A DNA stretch of 64,000 bases, taken from NCBI RefSeq assembly GCF_006265115.1, contig NZ_SMDR01000001.1, positions 1,240,001-1,304,000 on the forward strand, given 5' to 3'. This document shows positions 45,345 through 54,303 of the stretch, piece by piece. A program made the position numbers and the translations under genes. Below the pieces are notes generated by a model that saw only the letters and a list, made by a program, of their open reading frames with translations, was not told the origin of the DNA and did not search any database. This DNA is from Arenimonas terrae (lineage in GTDB: Bacteria > Pseudomonadota > Gammaproteobacteria > Xanthomonadales > Xanthomonadaceae). How positions within the stretch are numbered: position 1 is the first letter of the stretch; the number at the start of each line of letters is the position of its first letter.

Positions 45345-46295
45345 TCAGCCCATCAGCGCAGCGATCACCGCCATGCGCATCGGCAGGCCATTGGCGACCT
45401 GCTGCAGGATCACCGACTGCGGACCGTCGGCGACGCCGCCATCGATCTCGACGCCGCGGTTCATCGGCCCCGGGTGCATGACGATCGCATCGGGTTTCGC
45501 CAGCGCCAGCCGTGCCGGGCTCAGGCCGTAGTCCTTGTAATAGCCCTCTAGCGAGGGCACCAGGCCTTCGTCCATGCGCTCGCGCTGCAGGCGCAGCATG
45601 ATCGCCGCGTCCACGCCGGCCACCGCCTGGTCGAAGTCATGGAAGACCCGGCAGCCCTGCAGCACGTCGTCGCCCGGCAGCAGGTTGGCGGGGCCGCAGA
45701 CGCGGATCTCGCCGCAGCCCAGCGCGCGCAGCGCGTGCAGGTCCGATCGGGCGACGCGCGAATGTTTCAGGTCGCCGGCGATCAGCACGGCCAGGCGCGA
45801 GAAATCGGCGCCCTTGTGCTGGCGCAGCGTGAGCATGTCGAGCAGGCCCTGGGTCGGGTGCGCGGACCGGCCGTCGCCTGCGTTGATGATGCGGGTGCCC
45901 GGCGCGGCGCCGGCGGCCAGTGCGGCGACGGCGCCGTTGTCGGCGTGGCGGATCACGAAGCTGTCCACGCCCATCGCCTCGAGCGTGCGCAGGGTGTCGA
46001 GCGCGCTTTCGCCCTTCTTGGTGGACGAGGTCGCGAGGTCGAAGTTCAGCACGTCCATGCCCAGGCGGGTCGCCGCCAGCTGGAAGCTGCTGCGGGTGCG
46101 CGTGGAGGTTTCGAAGAACAGCGTGCACAGGCTACGCCCGGCCAGGCGGTCGCGCAGCGCGGTGCCGCGGTGGGCGTGCGGACGCAGCGCCTCGGCGGCG
46201 TCGAGCAACCCGGTGATCGTCGCGGCCGGCAGGCCTTCCAGGGTCAGCAGGTGGCGCAGGCGGCCGTCGGGTTGCAGCTGCAGGTCGTGGCTCAT
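45345..46295 (-). CDS. pyrB: Aspartate carbamoyltransferase catalytic subunit PyrB
   Basis: Second step of pyrimidine synthesis, forming carbamoyl aspartate. The 316-residue protein from ATG 46295 has the carbamoyl phosphate loop FFETSTRTRSSFQLAA, the neighbouring-subunit loop ATSSTKKGES, SRVARSDLHALRALG and the closing MHPGPMNRGVEID. No regulatory subunit pyrI is adjacent. The start overlaps the ruvX stop by 4 bases; the gene is convergent with tonB. Confidence 0.96.
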   Translation of the reverse strand: MSHDLQLQPDGRLRHLLTLEGLPAATITGLLDAAEALRPHAHRGTALRDRLAGRSLCTLFFETSTRTRSSFQLAATRLGMDVLNFDLATSSTKKGESALDTLRTLEAMGVDSFVIRHADNGAVAALAAGAAPGTRIINAGDGRSAHPTQGLLDMLTLRQHKGADFSRLAVLIAGDLKHSRVARSDLHALRALGCGEIRVCGPANLLPGDDVLQGCRVFHDFDQAVAGVDAAIMLRLQRERMDEGLVPSLEGYYKDYGLSPARLALAKPDAIVMHPGPMNRGVEIDGGVADGPQSVILQQVANGLPMRMAVIAALMG

Positions 46296-46759
46296 GGGGC
46301 GGCGGGCTCGGAATCCAGGGAAAGGCGGGAATGGGGCTCGGACAGCCAGCGCTCGAGGATGACCACGGCGGCGAGCGCATCGAGCTGCGCGGCCTGGTGC
46401 TTCTTGCGGGCGCCGGCGGCGCGGCCGGCGGCGAAACGCTGGGCGGCCTCGATCGAGCTGCGGCGTTCGTCCACCTGCTGCACCGGCAGCGAGTAGCGCT
46501 TGGCGAGGGCACGGGCGAAACCGCGGGCGCGCTGTCGGATGGGCTGGTCGCCGCCGTCGAGCGTGGCCGGATCGCCGACCACCAGGCCGTCGGGCCGCCA
46601 CTCCTGCACCCAGCGGTCCAGGCGCGCCCAATCCGGGCCGCTGTCGAACACATCGAGCACGCCAAGCTCGCGGGCGCTGGCCGACACCGTGTTGCCGACC
46701 GCCACTCCGATGCGGCGCGCGCCGACGTCGAAGCCCAGCAGGGTGGTCAGCGTCGTCAT
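46292..46759 (-). CDS. ruvX: Holliday junction resolvase-like RuvX (YqgF)
   Basis: A 155-residue RNase H-fold protein implicated in 5' processing of pre-16S rRNA and proposed as a Holliday junction resolvase. Catalytic acidic motifs are GFDVGARRIGVAVGN and VDERRSSIEA, with LDALAAVVILERWL near the end. Coupled by 4-base overlaps to algH upstream and pyrB downstream. Confidence 0.95.
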   Translation of the reverse strand: MTTLTTLLGFDVGARRIGVAVGNTVSASARELGVLDVFDSGPDWARLDRWVQEWRPDGLVVGDPATLDGGDQPIRQRARGFARALAKRYSLPVQQVDERRSSIEAAQRFAAGRAAGARKKHQAAQLDALAAVVILERWLSEPHSRLSLDSEPAAP

Positions 46760-47331
46760 GCGTGGCCCGCGTATCCGGTCAGCCGCGCCAGGTCCACACC
46801 GGCGCTGAACGCCGCGGCCTGCCAGCGCTGGTCCAGCGGGCGATGGAACAGGATGTCGCGGTCGGCCGGCACGGTCAGCCAGCTGTTCTCGGCAAGTTCG
46901 GCCTCGAGCTGGCCCGCGGTCCAGCCGGCATAACCCAGCGCGACCAGGACATTGCCCGGGCCGTCGCCACCGGCCATCGCGGTCAGGATGTCGCGCGAGG
47001 TCGTCACCGCCAGCCCGTCGCCGAAGCGCAGGGTGGAGCTCCAGTCGCGCGGGTCGTCGTGCAGGACGAAGCCGCGGTCCGGCTGCACCGGGCCGCCGGC
47101 GACCAGGGGCACGGCGGCCAGGCCTTCGTCCGCGGACAGCTCCATCTGCGCCAGCAGTTCGCCCAGTGTGTAGTCGGCGACGCGGTTGATGACGATGCCC
47201 ATGGCGCCCTCGGCATCGTGCTGGCAGATCAGGGTCACCGAACGCTGGAAGTTCGGGTCTTCCAGCGCCGGCATGGCGATCAGGAAGTGGTTGGCCAGGA
47301 AGTTTCCGGCGGGGGTCGGGGTGCGCGACAT
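46756..47331 (-). CDS. algH: UPF0301 (AlgH/YqgE) family protein
   Basis: A 191-residue protein with NFLANHFLIAMPALEDPNF, GAMGIVINRVADYTLGELL, LVAGGPVQPDRGFVLHD and VALGYAGWTAGQLEAELAE, all typical of AlgH/YqgE. AlgH was first noted as an alginate regulator in pseudomonads but its molecular role is not established. ATG 47331 chosen; an ATG three codons earlier is possible. It heads algH-ruvX-pyrB, a conserved order. Confidence 0.93.
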   Translation of the reverse strand: MSRTPTPAGNFLANHFLIAMPALEDPNFQRSVTLICQHDAEGAMGIVINRVADYTLGELLAQMELSADEGLAAVPLVAGGPVQPDRGFVLHDDPRDWSSTLRFGDGLAVTTSRDILTAMAGGDGPGNVLVALGYAGWTAGQLEAELAENSWLTVPADRDILFHRPLDQRWQAAAFSAGVDLARLTGYAGHA

Positions 47332-47375
47332 GGCCGGCATTCTACCGCGCCCGGCGCGGCCGGCCGGCGCCGGAA

Positions 47376-47402
47376 ACGAAAAACGCCGGGCAAGCCCGGC
47401 GT
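47376..47402 (-). terminator. Rho-independent terminator of the pilT-pilU transcript
   Basis: On the minus strand the stem CGCCGGG-CTTG-CCCGGCG (outer pairs extend it to nine) is followed by a TTTTTCGTTT tract. It lies 24 bases after the pilU stop. This is the clearest intrinsic terminator in the window. Confidence 0.8.
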
Positions 47403-47425
47403 CTTCCGAGTGCCTGGCCGGAGGC

Positions 47426-48556
47426 CTACTTGACCTCGGACAGCTCCACGCCGTCCAGACCCTGCGACAGGGTGCGGGCGTCGCCACCCTGGGCCAGCTT
47501 GATCTTCAGGCGCACTTCGTTCGCGGAGTCGGCGAAACGCAGGGCGTCCTCGTAGCTGATCTCGCCGGCCTGGTAGAGCTCGAACAGGGCCTGGTCGAAG
47601 GTCTTCATGCCCAGGTTGGTCGACTCCTTCATCACGTCCTTGATCTTGTGGATCTCGCCGTCGCGGATGTAGTCCTGCACCAGCGGCGTGCCCAGCAGGA
47701 TCTCCATGGCCACGCGGCGCGCCTTGCCATCCGGGGTGGGGATCAGCTGCTGCGCGACCACGCCCTTGAGGTTCATGGACAGGTCCATGAGCAGCTGGCT
47801 GCGGCGGTCTTCCGGGAAGAAGTTGATGATGCGGTCCATCGCCTGGTTGGCGTTGTTCGCGTGCAGCGTGCACAGCACCAGATGGCCGGTCTCGGCGAAG
47901 GCGATGGCGTGGTCCATGCCCTCGCGGGTACGCACCTCGCCGATCATGATCACGTCGGGCGCCTGGCGCAGGGTGTTCTTCAGCGCCGCCTCCCAGCTGT
48001 CGGTGTCGATGCCGACCTCGCGCTGGGTGATGATGCAGCCCTCGTGCTTGTGCACGAACTCGATCGGGTCCTCGATCGTGATGATGTGGCCCGAGGAGTT
48101 CATGTTGCGGTAGCCGATCATCGCCGCCAGCGAGGTCGACTTGCCGGTACCGGTCGCGCCGACGAACAGGATGATGCCGCGCTTGGTCATCGCCAGGGTC
48201 TTGATGACAGCCGGCAGGTTCAGCTCCTCGACCGTCGGGATGCGCGTCTCGATGCGGCGCAGCACCATGCCGACCTGGTTGCGCTGGTAGAAGCAGGACA
48301 CACGGAAGCGGCCGACGCCGGAGACGCCGATCGCGAAGTTGCACTCGTGGGTCTTTTCGAACTCCTCGCGCTGCGAGGGATTCATCACGTTCAGCACCAG
48401 GTCGCGCGACTGCTGCGGCGTGAGCGGGTTCTGGGTGATCGGCGAGAGCTTGCCGTTGACCTTCATCGACGGCGGAACGCCGGCCGTGATGAACAGGTCC
48501 GAGGCCTTCTTGTGCGCCATCAGCTTCAGGAAGGAGGTGAAGTCGATGCTGCTCAT
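47426..48556 (-). CDS. pilU: Type IV pilus retraction accessory ATPase PilU
   Basis: A 376-residue hexameric ATPase of the PilT family that assists retraction under load. Walker A is GATGTGKST; the Asp box TIEDPIEFVHKH, DVIMIGEVRTREGMDHA and GHLVLCTLHANNANQAMDRI are typical. N-terminal SFLKLMAHKKASDLFITAG and an acidic C-terminal tail identify PilU rather than PilT. Follows pilT by 82 bases on the same strand. Confidence 0.95.
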   Translation of the reverse strand: MSSIDFTSFLKLMAHKKASDLFITAGVPPSMKVNGKLSPITQNPLTPQQSRDLVLNVMNPSQREEFEKTHECNFAIGVSGVGRFRVSCFYQRNQVGMVLRRIETRIPTVEELNLPAVIKTLAMTKRGIILFVGATGTGKSTSLAAMIGYRNMNSSGHIITIEDPIEFVHKHEGCIITQREVGIDTDSWEAALKNTLRQAPDVIMIGEVRTREGMDHAIAFAETGHLVLCTLHANNANQAMDRIINFFPEDRRSQLLMDLSMNLKGVVAQQLIPTPDGKARRVAMEILLGTPLVQDYIRDGEIHKIKDVMKESTNLGMKTFDQALFELYQAGEISYEDALRFADSANEVRLKIKLAQGGDARTLSQGLDGVELSEVK

Positions 48557-48638
48557 GCGTGCTCCTGTGGTGCACCCGGGGCCTTGGCCCGGGTGCGGTG
48601 TTCATGCGGCGTCCTGCCAGCCCCCACCGGCCGTGACG

Positions 48639-49682
48639 TCATTCGAAAAGCTTCTTTTCCTTGGCGTATTCCTTGGCCTGCAGCTTCGTCACCAGGCCGC
48701 GCTTGACCATGTCCTGCAGGCACTGGTCGAGCGTCTGCATGCCATAGGCCTGGCCGGTCTGGATCGACGAGTACATCTGGGCGACCTTGTCCTCGCGGAT
48801 CAGGTTCCGGATGGCCGGGGTCGCGATCATGATCTCGTGCGCCGCGACGCGGCCGCCGCCGACCTTCTTGAGCAGCGACTGCGAAATGACCGCACGCAGC
48901 GACTCCGACAGCATCGAGCGCACCATCGGCTTCTCGCCGGCCGGGAACACGTCGATGATGCGGTCGATGGTCTTGGCCGCCGACGAGGTGTGCAGGGTGG
49001 CGAACACCAGGTGGCCGGTCTCCGCGGCGGTCAGCGCCAGGCGGATGGTTTCCAGGTCGCGCATTTCGCCGACCAGGATGTAGTCGGGGTCTTCGCGCAG
49101 GGCCGAACGCAGGGCCTCGTTGAAGCCGTGCGTGTCGCGGTGGACTTCGCGCTGGTTCACCAGGCACTTCTGCGAGGTATGCACGAACTCGATCGGGTCC
49201 TCGACGGTGAGGATGTGGCCGAACTCGTTCTTGTTGACGCTGTCGACCATGGCGGCCAGCGTCGTGGACTTGCCCGAGCCGGTTGGGCCGGTCACCAGGA
49301 CCAGGCCCTGGGGCTGCTGCACGAGTTCGGAGAAGATCTTCGGCGCCGCCAGCTCCTCGAGCGTCAGGATCTGGCTGGGAATGGTGCGGAACACCGCGCC
49401 GGCGCCGCGGTTCTGGTTGAAGGCGTTGACGCGGAAGCGCGCCAGGCCGGGAATTTCGAAGGAGAAGTCGACCTCGAGGAATTCCTCGTAGTCGCGCCGC
49501 TGCTTGTCCGACATGATGTCGTACACCAGCGCGTGCACCTGCTTGTGGTCCAGGGCGGGGATGTTGATGCGGCGGACGTCGCCGTCGACGCGGATCATGG
49601 GCGGCAGGCCGGCCGACAGGTGCAGGTCGGAGGCCTTGTTCTTGACCGAGAATGCCAGAAGTTCGGCGATGTCCATCTTCAA
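48639..49682 (-). CDS. pilT: Type IV pilus retraction ATPase PilT
   Basis: The main motor for pilus depolymerisation, 347 residues. Visible are the N-terminal IAELLAFSVKNKASDLHLSA, Walker A GPTGSGKSTTLA, the Asp box TVEDPIEFVH, GEMRDLETIRLALTAAETGH with the Walker B region, and the AIRNLIREDK motif near the C-terminus required for retraction. Gene order pilU-pilT divergent from yggS-proC is widely conserved in gammaproteobacteria. Confidence 0.97.
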   Translation of the reverse strand: MKMDIAELLAFSVKNKASDLHLSAGLPPMIRVDGDVRRINIPALDHKQVHALVYDIMSDKQRRDYEEFLEVDFSFEIPGLARFRVNAFNQNRGAGAVFRTIPSQILTLEELAAPKIFSELVQQPQGLVLVTGPTGSGKSTTLAAMVDSVNKNEFGHILTVEDPIEFVHTSQKCLVNQREVHRDTHGFNEALRSALREDPDYILVGEMRDLETIRLALTAAETGHLVFATLHTSSAAKTIDRIIDVFPAGEKPMVRSMLSESLRAVISQSLLKKVGGGRVAAHEIMIATPAIRNLIREDKVAQMYSSIQTGQAYGMQTLDQCLQDMVKRGLVTKLQAKEYAKEKKLFE

Positions 49683-49761
49683 ATCCCCTTAGCGGCGCAT
49701 CCAATTAATGAATAGGCGATCGCGTGCCCCCGGGGCAGTATAGCGCTATCCACAGAGGTCA

Positions 49762-50451
49762 ATGCCATCCATGGAATCGTTCGCCCGGACCCTGCACGGC
49801 GTCTTGCAAGGTATTGAAAACGCGGCAACCTTGTCCGGCCGGCCAGGGGCGGTGAAGCTGCTGGCGGTGTCCAAGACCCGGCCCGCGGAAGCGGTGCGCG
49901 CCCTCGCCGCCGTGGGCCAGCGCGCCTTCGGCGAGAACTATGTTCAGGAAGGTGTGGCCAAGCGGCAGGCGCTGGCCGACCTGGACCTGGAGTGGCACCT
50001 GATCGGCCACCTGCAGTCGAACAAGAGCCGCGAGGCCGCCGAGCATTTCGACTGGGTGCACTCGCTCGACCGCCCCAAGCTGGTGGACGCCCTCGGCCAG
50101 GCGCGGCCGGCCGACCGGCCGCCGCTGAATGTCCTGATCCAGGTGAATGTCGACGGTGAAGCCAGCAAGTCCGGCTGCGCACCCGCCGACGTAATGGCCC
50201 TGGCCGGGCGCATTGCCGCGGCGCCCCGGCTGCGGCTGCGCGGGCTGATGGCCATCCCCGAGCCGCACCCCGATCCGGCCCACCGGCGGGACGCGTTCCG
50301 CCGCCTGAAGGCGCTGCAGGACCGGCTGGCCGCCGCGCATCCTTCGGTGGACACGCTGTCCATGGGCATGAGCGACGACTACGCGTTGGCCATCGCCGAG
50401 GGCTCGACCCTGGTGCGCATCGGCACCGCCCTGTTCGGCCGGCGTGACTGA
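49762..50451 (+). CDS. yggS: YggS-family PLP homeostasis protein
   Basis: A 229-residue PLP-binding TIM-barrel protein without known catalysis that balances vitamin B6 and amino-acid pools. The cofactor Lys lies in KLLAVSKTRPAEAV; FGENYVQEG, WHLIGHLQSNKSRE, and LSMGMSDDYALAIAEGSTLV are diagnostic. Divergent from pilT, followed by proC. Confidence 0.95.
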   Translation: MPSMESFARTLHGVLQGIENAATLSGRPGAVKLLAVSKTRPAEAVRALAAVGQRAFGENYVQEGVAKRQALADLDLEWHLIGHLQSNKSREAAEHFDWVHSLDRPKLVDALGQARPADRPPLNVLIQVNVDGEASKSGCAPADVMALAGRIAAAPRLRLRGLMAIPEPHPDPAHRRDAFRRLKALQDRLAAAHPSVDTLSMGMSDDYALAIAEGSTLVRIGTALFGRRD

Positions 50452-50479
50452 GGCCACTCCTTTCCTTTACGGTGCCGGC

Positions 50480-51301
50480 ATGGACAGACACCCCATAACA
50501 TTCATCGGCGGCGGCAACATGGCCCGCAGCCTGATCGGCGGCCTGATCGCCCGCGGCCACGCGCCCGAAGCGCTGCGCGTGGCCGAACCGGTCGAAGCCT
50601 TGCGCGAGGCCCTGGCCAGCGACTTCGGGGTGCGCGTGCGCGCCACCGGCGTCGAAGCCGCGGCAGGCGCCGGCACCTGGCTGCTGGCGGTCAAACCCCA
50701 GGTGATGCGCAGCGTCTGCGAATCCCTGGCGCCGCTGGCGCAGGCCCAGCGTCCGCTGCTGGTCTCGATCGCCGCCGGCATCACCACCGCCCAGATCGAC
50801 CAATGGCTGGGCGGCGACCAGGCGGTGGTGCGGAGCATGCCCAACACGCCCGCCCTGCTCGGGGCGGGCGCCACTGGCCTGTTTGCCAACGGCCGGGTGT
50901 CGCTGGCGCAGCGCAAGGCCGCCGAAACCCTGATGCAGGCCGCAGGCATCACCGCCTGGATCCCCGACGAGGGGCTGATGGATGCGGTCACCGCCGTCTC
51001 CGGCAGCGGCCCGGCCTACGCGTTCCTGCTGGCCGAGGCGATGCAGGCCGCCGGCGTAGCCCAGGGCCTGGCGCCGGAAACCGCCCGCGTGCTGGTGCTG
51101 CAGACCCTGCTGGGCGCCGCGCGCATGCTCAGCGAATCGGGCGAACCGGCGGCCGTGCTGCGCCAGCGGGTCACCTCGCCCGGCGGCACCACCCAGGCGG
51201 CGCTGGAAACCTTCGAGGCCAGCGGCTTCCGCCAGCTGGTGGACCAGGCCATCGCCGCGGCCACGCGCCGGGGCCGGGAGCTGGCCGCTGGAAACGGCTG
51301 A
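50480..51301 (+). CDS. proC: Pyrroline-5-carboxylate reductase ProC
   Basis: Last step of proline synthesis. ATG 50480 gives a 273-residue protein starting directly at the Rossmann motif ITFIGGGNMARSLIGGL; an earlier in-frame start would overlap yggS and add an unrelated leader. Other motifs are VKPQVM, VVRSMPNTPALLGAGATGL and VTAVSGSGPAYAFLLAEAM, then TSPGGTTQAAL. Works in the cytoplasm with NAD(P)H. Confidence 0.96.
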   Translation: MDRHPITFIGGGNMARSLIGGLIARGHAPEALRVAEPVEALREALASDFGVRVRATGVEAAAGAGTWLLAVKPQVMRSVCESLAPLAQAQRPLLVSIAAGITTAQIDQWLGGDQAVVRSMPNTPALLGAGATGLFANGRVSLAQRKAAETLMQAAGITAWIPDEGLMDAVTAVSGSGPAYAFLLAEAMQAAGVAQGLAPETARVLVLQTLLGAARMLSESGEPAAVLRQRVTSPGGTTQAALETFEASGFRQLVDQAIAAATRRGRELAAGNG

Positions 51302-51373
51302 TCGTCACGCGCCGTGGATGACAGACCGCGGCCGCGGCGAGATGATGCCTTCCCGCCCCAAGGAGGTCAGGCC

Positions 51374-51817
51374 ATGCGTCGTTCGCACTTCCTTCTGTTC
51401 TCCATCCTGGTGTCCGGACTGCTGTTCGCCCTGCCCGCGCTGGGCCAGAACTCGGTCCGCTCCGGCGAGCTCGTCGTGCACTACAACGCCGTGCCGACCA
51501 CCAGCCTGACGGCGGACGTCGCGCGCCAGTACGGCATCACCCGTTCGGCCAACCGCGCCCTGGTCAATGTCTCGGTCCGCCGCGGCGAGCCCGGCGCCGA
51601 CCAGGCGGTGCCGGCCACGGTCACCGTCGCCGCCACCAACCTCAACGGCCAGCGTTCGGAGCTGCGCGTGCGCGAAGTGCGCGAGGGCGAGGCGATCTAC
51701 TACCTGGCCGAGGCGCGCATCCAGGGCCAGGAAACGCTGAACTTCGAAGTCCAGGTCAGCACCGAGGGCGCCGCGCCGATCAAGGCCAGCTTCCGCCAGG
51801 AGTTCTTCCCCCAGTGA
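51374..51817 (+). CDS. DUF4426 exported protein
   Basis: A 147-residue protein from ATG 51374, which is preceded by a perfect AGGAGG at 51361-51366. A signal peptide (RRSHFLLFSILVSGLLFALP, cut after LGQ) is followed by a small beta-sandwich domain with VHYNAVPTTSLTADVARQYG and RALVNVSVRRGEPG, as in the DUF4426 family. Likely periplasmic. Its place after yggS-proC is conserved in related bacteria. Function unknown. Confidence 0.85.
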   Translation: MRRSHFLLFSILVSGLLFALPALGQNSVRSGELVVHYNAVPTTSLTADVARQYGITRSANRALVNVSVRRGEPGADQAVPATVTVAATNLNGQRSELRVREVREGEAIYYLAEARIQGQETLNFEVQVSTEGAAPIKASFRQEFFPQ

Positions 51818-52497
51818 GCCTGCTGCTGGTTCGCCACGGACAGGCGAGCTACGGCGCCGCCGACTACGACAACCTGTCCGAGCGCGGGCACGAACAGTCG
51901 CGCCGGCTGGGCGAGTGGCTGGCCCGCGGCGGGCACCGCTTCAAGGCGGTGGTGGTGGGCGGCATGCGCCGGCACCGGCAGACCGCCGAGGGCGTGGCCG
52001 CGGCCTTCGCCGCCCAGGGCCTGGACCTGCCGGAACCGGTCGCCGACGAAGGCTTCGCGGAATTCGACCATCAGGCTGTCTTCAGCACCTGGCTGACCCG
52101 CAACGCCGACCACCCGGTCGCCATCGCCAGCCGCAGCGGCAGGCCGCGCGACGTCGGCGCGATGCTGCAGGCCGCGCTGCTGGCCTGGGCGCGCGACGAA
52201 CTGCCGGACCTGCCGGAATCCTGGGCCACGTTCGGCGCGCGCGTGCACGCCGCCGGCGAGCGGCTCGAGGCCCTGGCCGGCGACGGCGAGGCCCTGGTGC
52301 TGAGCTCGGGCGGCGTGATCTCGCGCCTGGCCCAGATCGCCCTGGACGTGCCCGACCACCGCGCCGTCGAACTGAACCTGGCGCTGCGCAACAGTGCGCT
52401 GAGCGAATTCCACCCGCACGCCGGCCGCCTGCGCCTGGGCAGCTGGAACGCGCTGCCGCACCTGCACGGCGAACGCGAGCTGTGGACGTACTACTGA
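51814..52497 (+). CDS. Histidine phosphatase family protein
   Basis: A 227-residue phosphoglycerate-mutase-like phosphatase. The catalytic motif is [12 protein letters not shown] at the N-terminus; [11 protein letters not shown] supplies the second conserved Arg region, and [13 protein letters not shown] lies where the second catalytic His region is expected but without an obvious His. The start GTG overlaps the DUF4426 stop (GTGA). The substrate is unknown; neighbouring lipid genes suggest a metabolic role. Confidence 0.82.
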   Translation: MSLLLVRHGQASYGAADYDNLSERGHEQSRRLGEWLARGGHRFKAVVVGGMRRHRQTAEGVAAAFAAQGLDLPEPVADEGFAEFDHQAVFSTWLTRNADHPVAIASRSGRPRDVGAMLQAALLAWARDELPDLPESWATFGARVHAAGERLEALAGDGEALVLSSGGVISRLAQIALDVPDHRAVELNLALRNSALSEFHPHAGRLRLGSWNALPHLHGERELWTYY

Positions 52498-52528
52498 CCC
52501 GGCGCGCCAGCGCCTCCGCGAGAATCCG

Positions 52529-53800
52529 ATGACCGCATCGCGCCCCGCCACGCTGTTCCCCTTTTCCGACCGCTCGCGCGAGCTGCAGGCGAAGGTCGCC
52601 GCCTTCATCGCCGAGAAGGTGATGCCGGCCGAAGCGCAGTTCGCCGCGCACGCCGCCGACCCGGCCACGCGCTGGACGATTCCGCCGGGACTCGAGGCGC
52701 TCAAGGCCGAGGCGAAGGCCGCCGGCCTCTGGAACCTGTTCCTGCCCGACCCGGAGCGCGGTTCGGGGCTGAGCAACCTCGACTACGCGCCGATCGCCGA
52801 GCTCACCGGCCGCTCGCTGCATGCGCCCGAAGTCTTCAACTGCAGCGCGCCCGACACCGGCAACATGGAGGTGCTGCTGCACTTCGCCACGCCGGAACAG
52901 CAGGCGCCGTGGCTGCCGAAGCTCCTGGCCGGCGAGATCCGCTCGGCCTTCGCGATGACCGAACCCGATGTCGCCAGCTCCGACGCCACCAACATCGCCC
53001 TGCCGATCGTGCGCGAAGGCGATCAGTACGTGATCAACGGCCGCAAGTGGTGGACCACGGGCGCGGGCGACCCGCGCTGCCGGATCCTGATCGTGATGGG
53101 CGTGACCGACCCGGACGCGCCGGCGCACCGGCGGCAGTCGATGGTGCTGGTGCCGATGGATACGCCGGGCGTGCGCGTGGTGCGCCCGCTCACCGTGTTC
53201 GGCTACGACGACGCGCCGCATGGCCATGTCGAGCTCGAATTCACCAACGTGCGCGTGCCGGTGGCCAACCGCCTGCGCGAGTCCGGCAGCGGTTTCGAGA
53301 TTGCCCAGGCGCGGCTGGGGCCGGGCCGCATCCACCACTGCATGCGTCTGATCGGCCTGGCGCAGCGGGCGCTGGAGGCGATGGTCGAACGCGCCCGCAC
53401 GCGCGAAGCCTTCGGCCGGCCGATCGGCCAGCACGGCATGGCGCAGGAGGCGATCGCGCTGAGCCGCTGCGAGATCGAACAGGCGCGGCTGCTGACGCTG
53501 CAGGCGGCCGCGGCGCTGGATGCGCACGGGCTGCATGGGAAAAAGGCGCAGGGGTCCACGTCGTCCAGCGATCAGGTCGATGTGCAGCGTGCCCGCGATC
53601 TTGTCGGAATGATCAAGATCGTCGCCCCGCGCATGGCCTGCGCCGTGATCGACCGGGCGATGCAGGTGCACGGCGCCGGCGGCCTGTCGCAGGACCACTT
53701 CCTGGCCCAGGCCTATGCCGGCGCGCGTTCCCTGCGCCTGGCCGACGGCCCCGACGAGGTGCACATCGCCTCGCTGGCGCGTTCGATGCTCAAGGGCTGA
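52529..53800 (+). CDS. Acyl-CoA dehydrogenase (ACAD10/11-like)
   Basis: A 423-residue flavoprotein oxidising an acyl-CoA. Substrate/FAD motifs are [38 protein letters not shown] and the C-terminal [20 protein letters not shown]. The last resembles the ACAD10/11 group, which acts together with an aminoglycoside-phosphotransferase-like domain; a gene for such a domain lies two genes downstream. Probably used for branched or hydroxylated fatty acids. Starts 31 bases after the phosphatase stop. Confidence 0.93.
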   Translation: MTASRPATLFPFSDRSRELQAKVAAFIAEKVMPAEAQFAAHAADPATRWTIPPGLEALKAEAKAAGLWNLFLPDPERGSGLSNLDYAPIAELTGRSLHAPEVFNCSAPDTGNMEVLLHFATPEQQAPWLPKLLAGEIRSAFAMTEPDVASSDATNIALPIVREGDQYVINGRKWWTTGAGDPRCRILIVMGVTDPDAPAHRRQSMVLVPMDTPGVRVVRPLTVFGYDDAPHGHVELEFTNVRVPVANRLRESGSGFEIAQARLGPGRIHHCMRLIGLAQRALEAMVERARTREAFGRPIGQHGMAQEAIALSRCEIEQARLLTLQAAAALDAHGLHGKKAQGSTSSSDQVDVQRARDLVGMIKIVAPRMACAVIDRAMQVHGAGGLSQDHFLAQAYAGARSLRLADGPDEVHIASLARSMLKG

Positions 53801-53802
53801 GC

Positions 53803-54303
53803 ATGCCGTTCACGCCGATCCATCTCGGGCCGGGCCTGGTGTTCAAGGCGATCGGCGGGCGCCGTTTCAGCTTCATGGTGTTCGGCGGCGCGCAGGTGCT
53901 GATGGACATCGAGCCGCTGGTCGGCATCCTGCGCGGCTGGGACGTGCTGCACGGCTACACGCACACCGTGCCGGGTGCGCTGGTGATCGGCACGATCGCC
54001 GGAATCATCGGGCGACCGATCAGCGAGTTCGCCTTGCGGTTGCTGCGGATCGCGCACCCGCCTTTCACCTGGGCTTCCTCGTTCGCGGGCGCCTACGTCG
54101 GCACCTTCTCCCACGTCGCGCTCGACGCGGTGATGCACGCCGACATGACCCCCTTCTGGCCGCTGCTGGCCGGCAACCCCTGGCTCAGCGCCGTATCCAT
54201 CGAAACGCTGCACCTGATCTGCTTCGCCGCCGGCGGACTGGGGCTCGCCCTGGTCGGCGGCCAGGCGCTGGCACGACGCGCGAACGGAACCCCGCCCCGA
54301 TGA
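53803..54303 (+). CDS. Small polytopic membrane protein, putative metal-dependent hydrolase-like
   Basis: A 166-residue protein with about four membrane helices. MPFTPIHLGPGLVFKAIG with an early His, HGYTHTVPGALVIG and TFSHVALDAVMHAD give a His/Asp pattern similar to the YdjM/DUF4184 membrane-hydrolase superfamily. This assignment is tentative. It fits tightly between the acyl-CoA dehydrogenase (2 bases) and the phosphotransferase (4-base overlap), so it belongs to the same operon. Confidence 0.75.
   Translation: MPFTPIHLGPGLVFKAIGGRRFSFMVFGGAQVLMDIEPLVGILRGWDVLHGYTHTVPGALVIGTIAGIIGRPISEFALRLLRIAHPPFTWASSFAGAYVGTFSHVALDAVMHADMTPFWPLLAGNPWLSAVSIETLHLICFAAGGLGLALVGGQALARRANGTPPR

Noticed and set aside
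49700-49761. Promoter for pilT with TTGACC and TATACT
   Set aside because: The spacing on the minus strand is only 14 bases and no sigma-54 pattern is present, so the call is not supportable.
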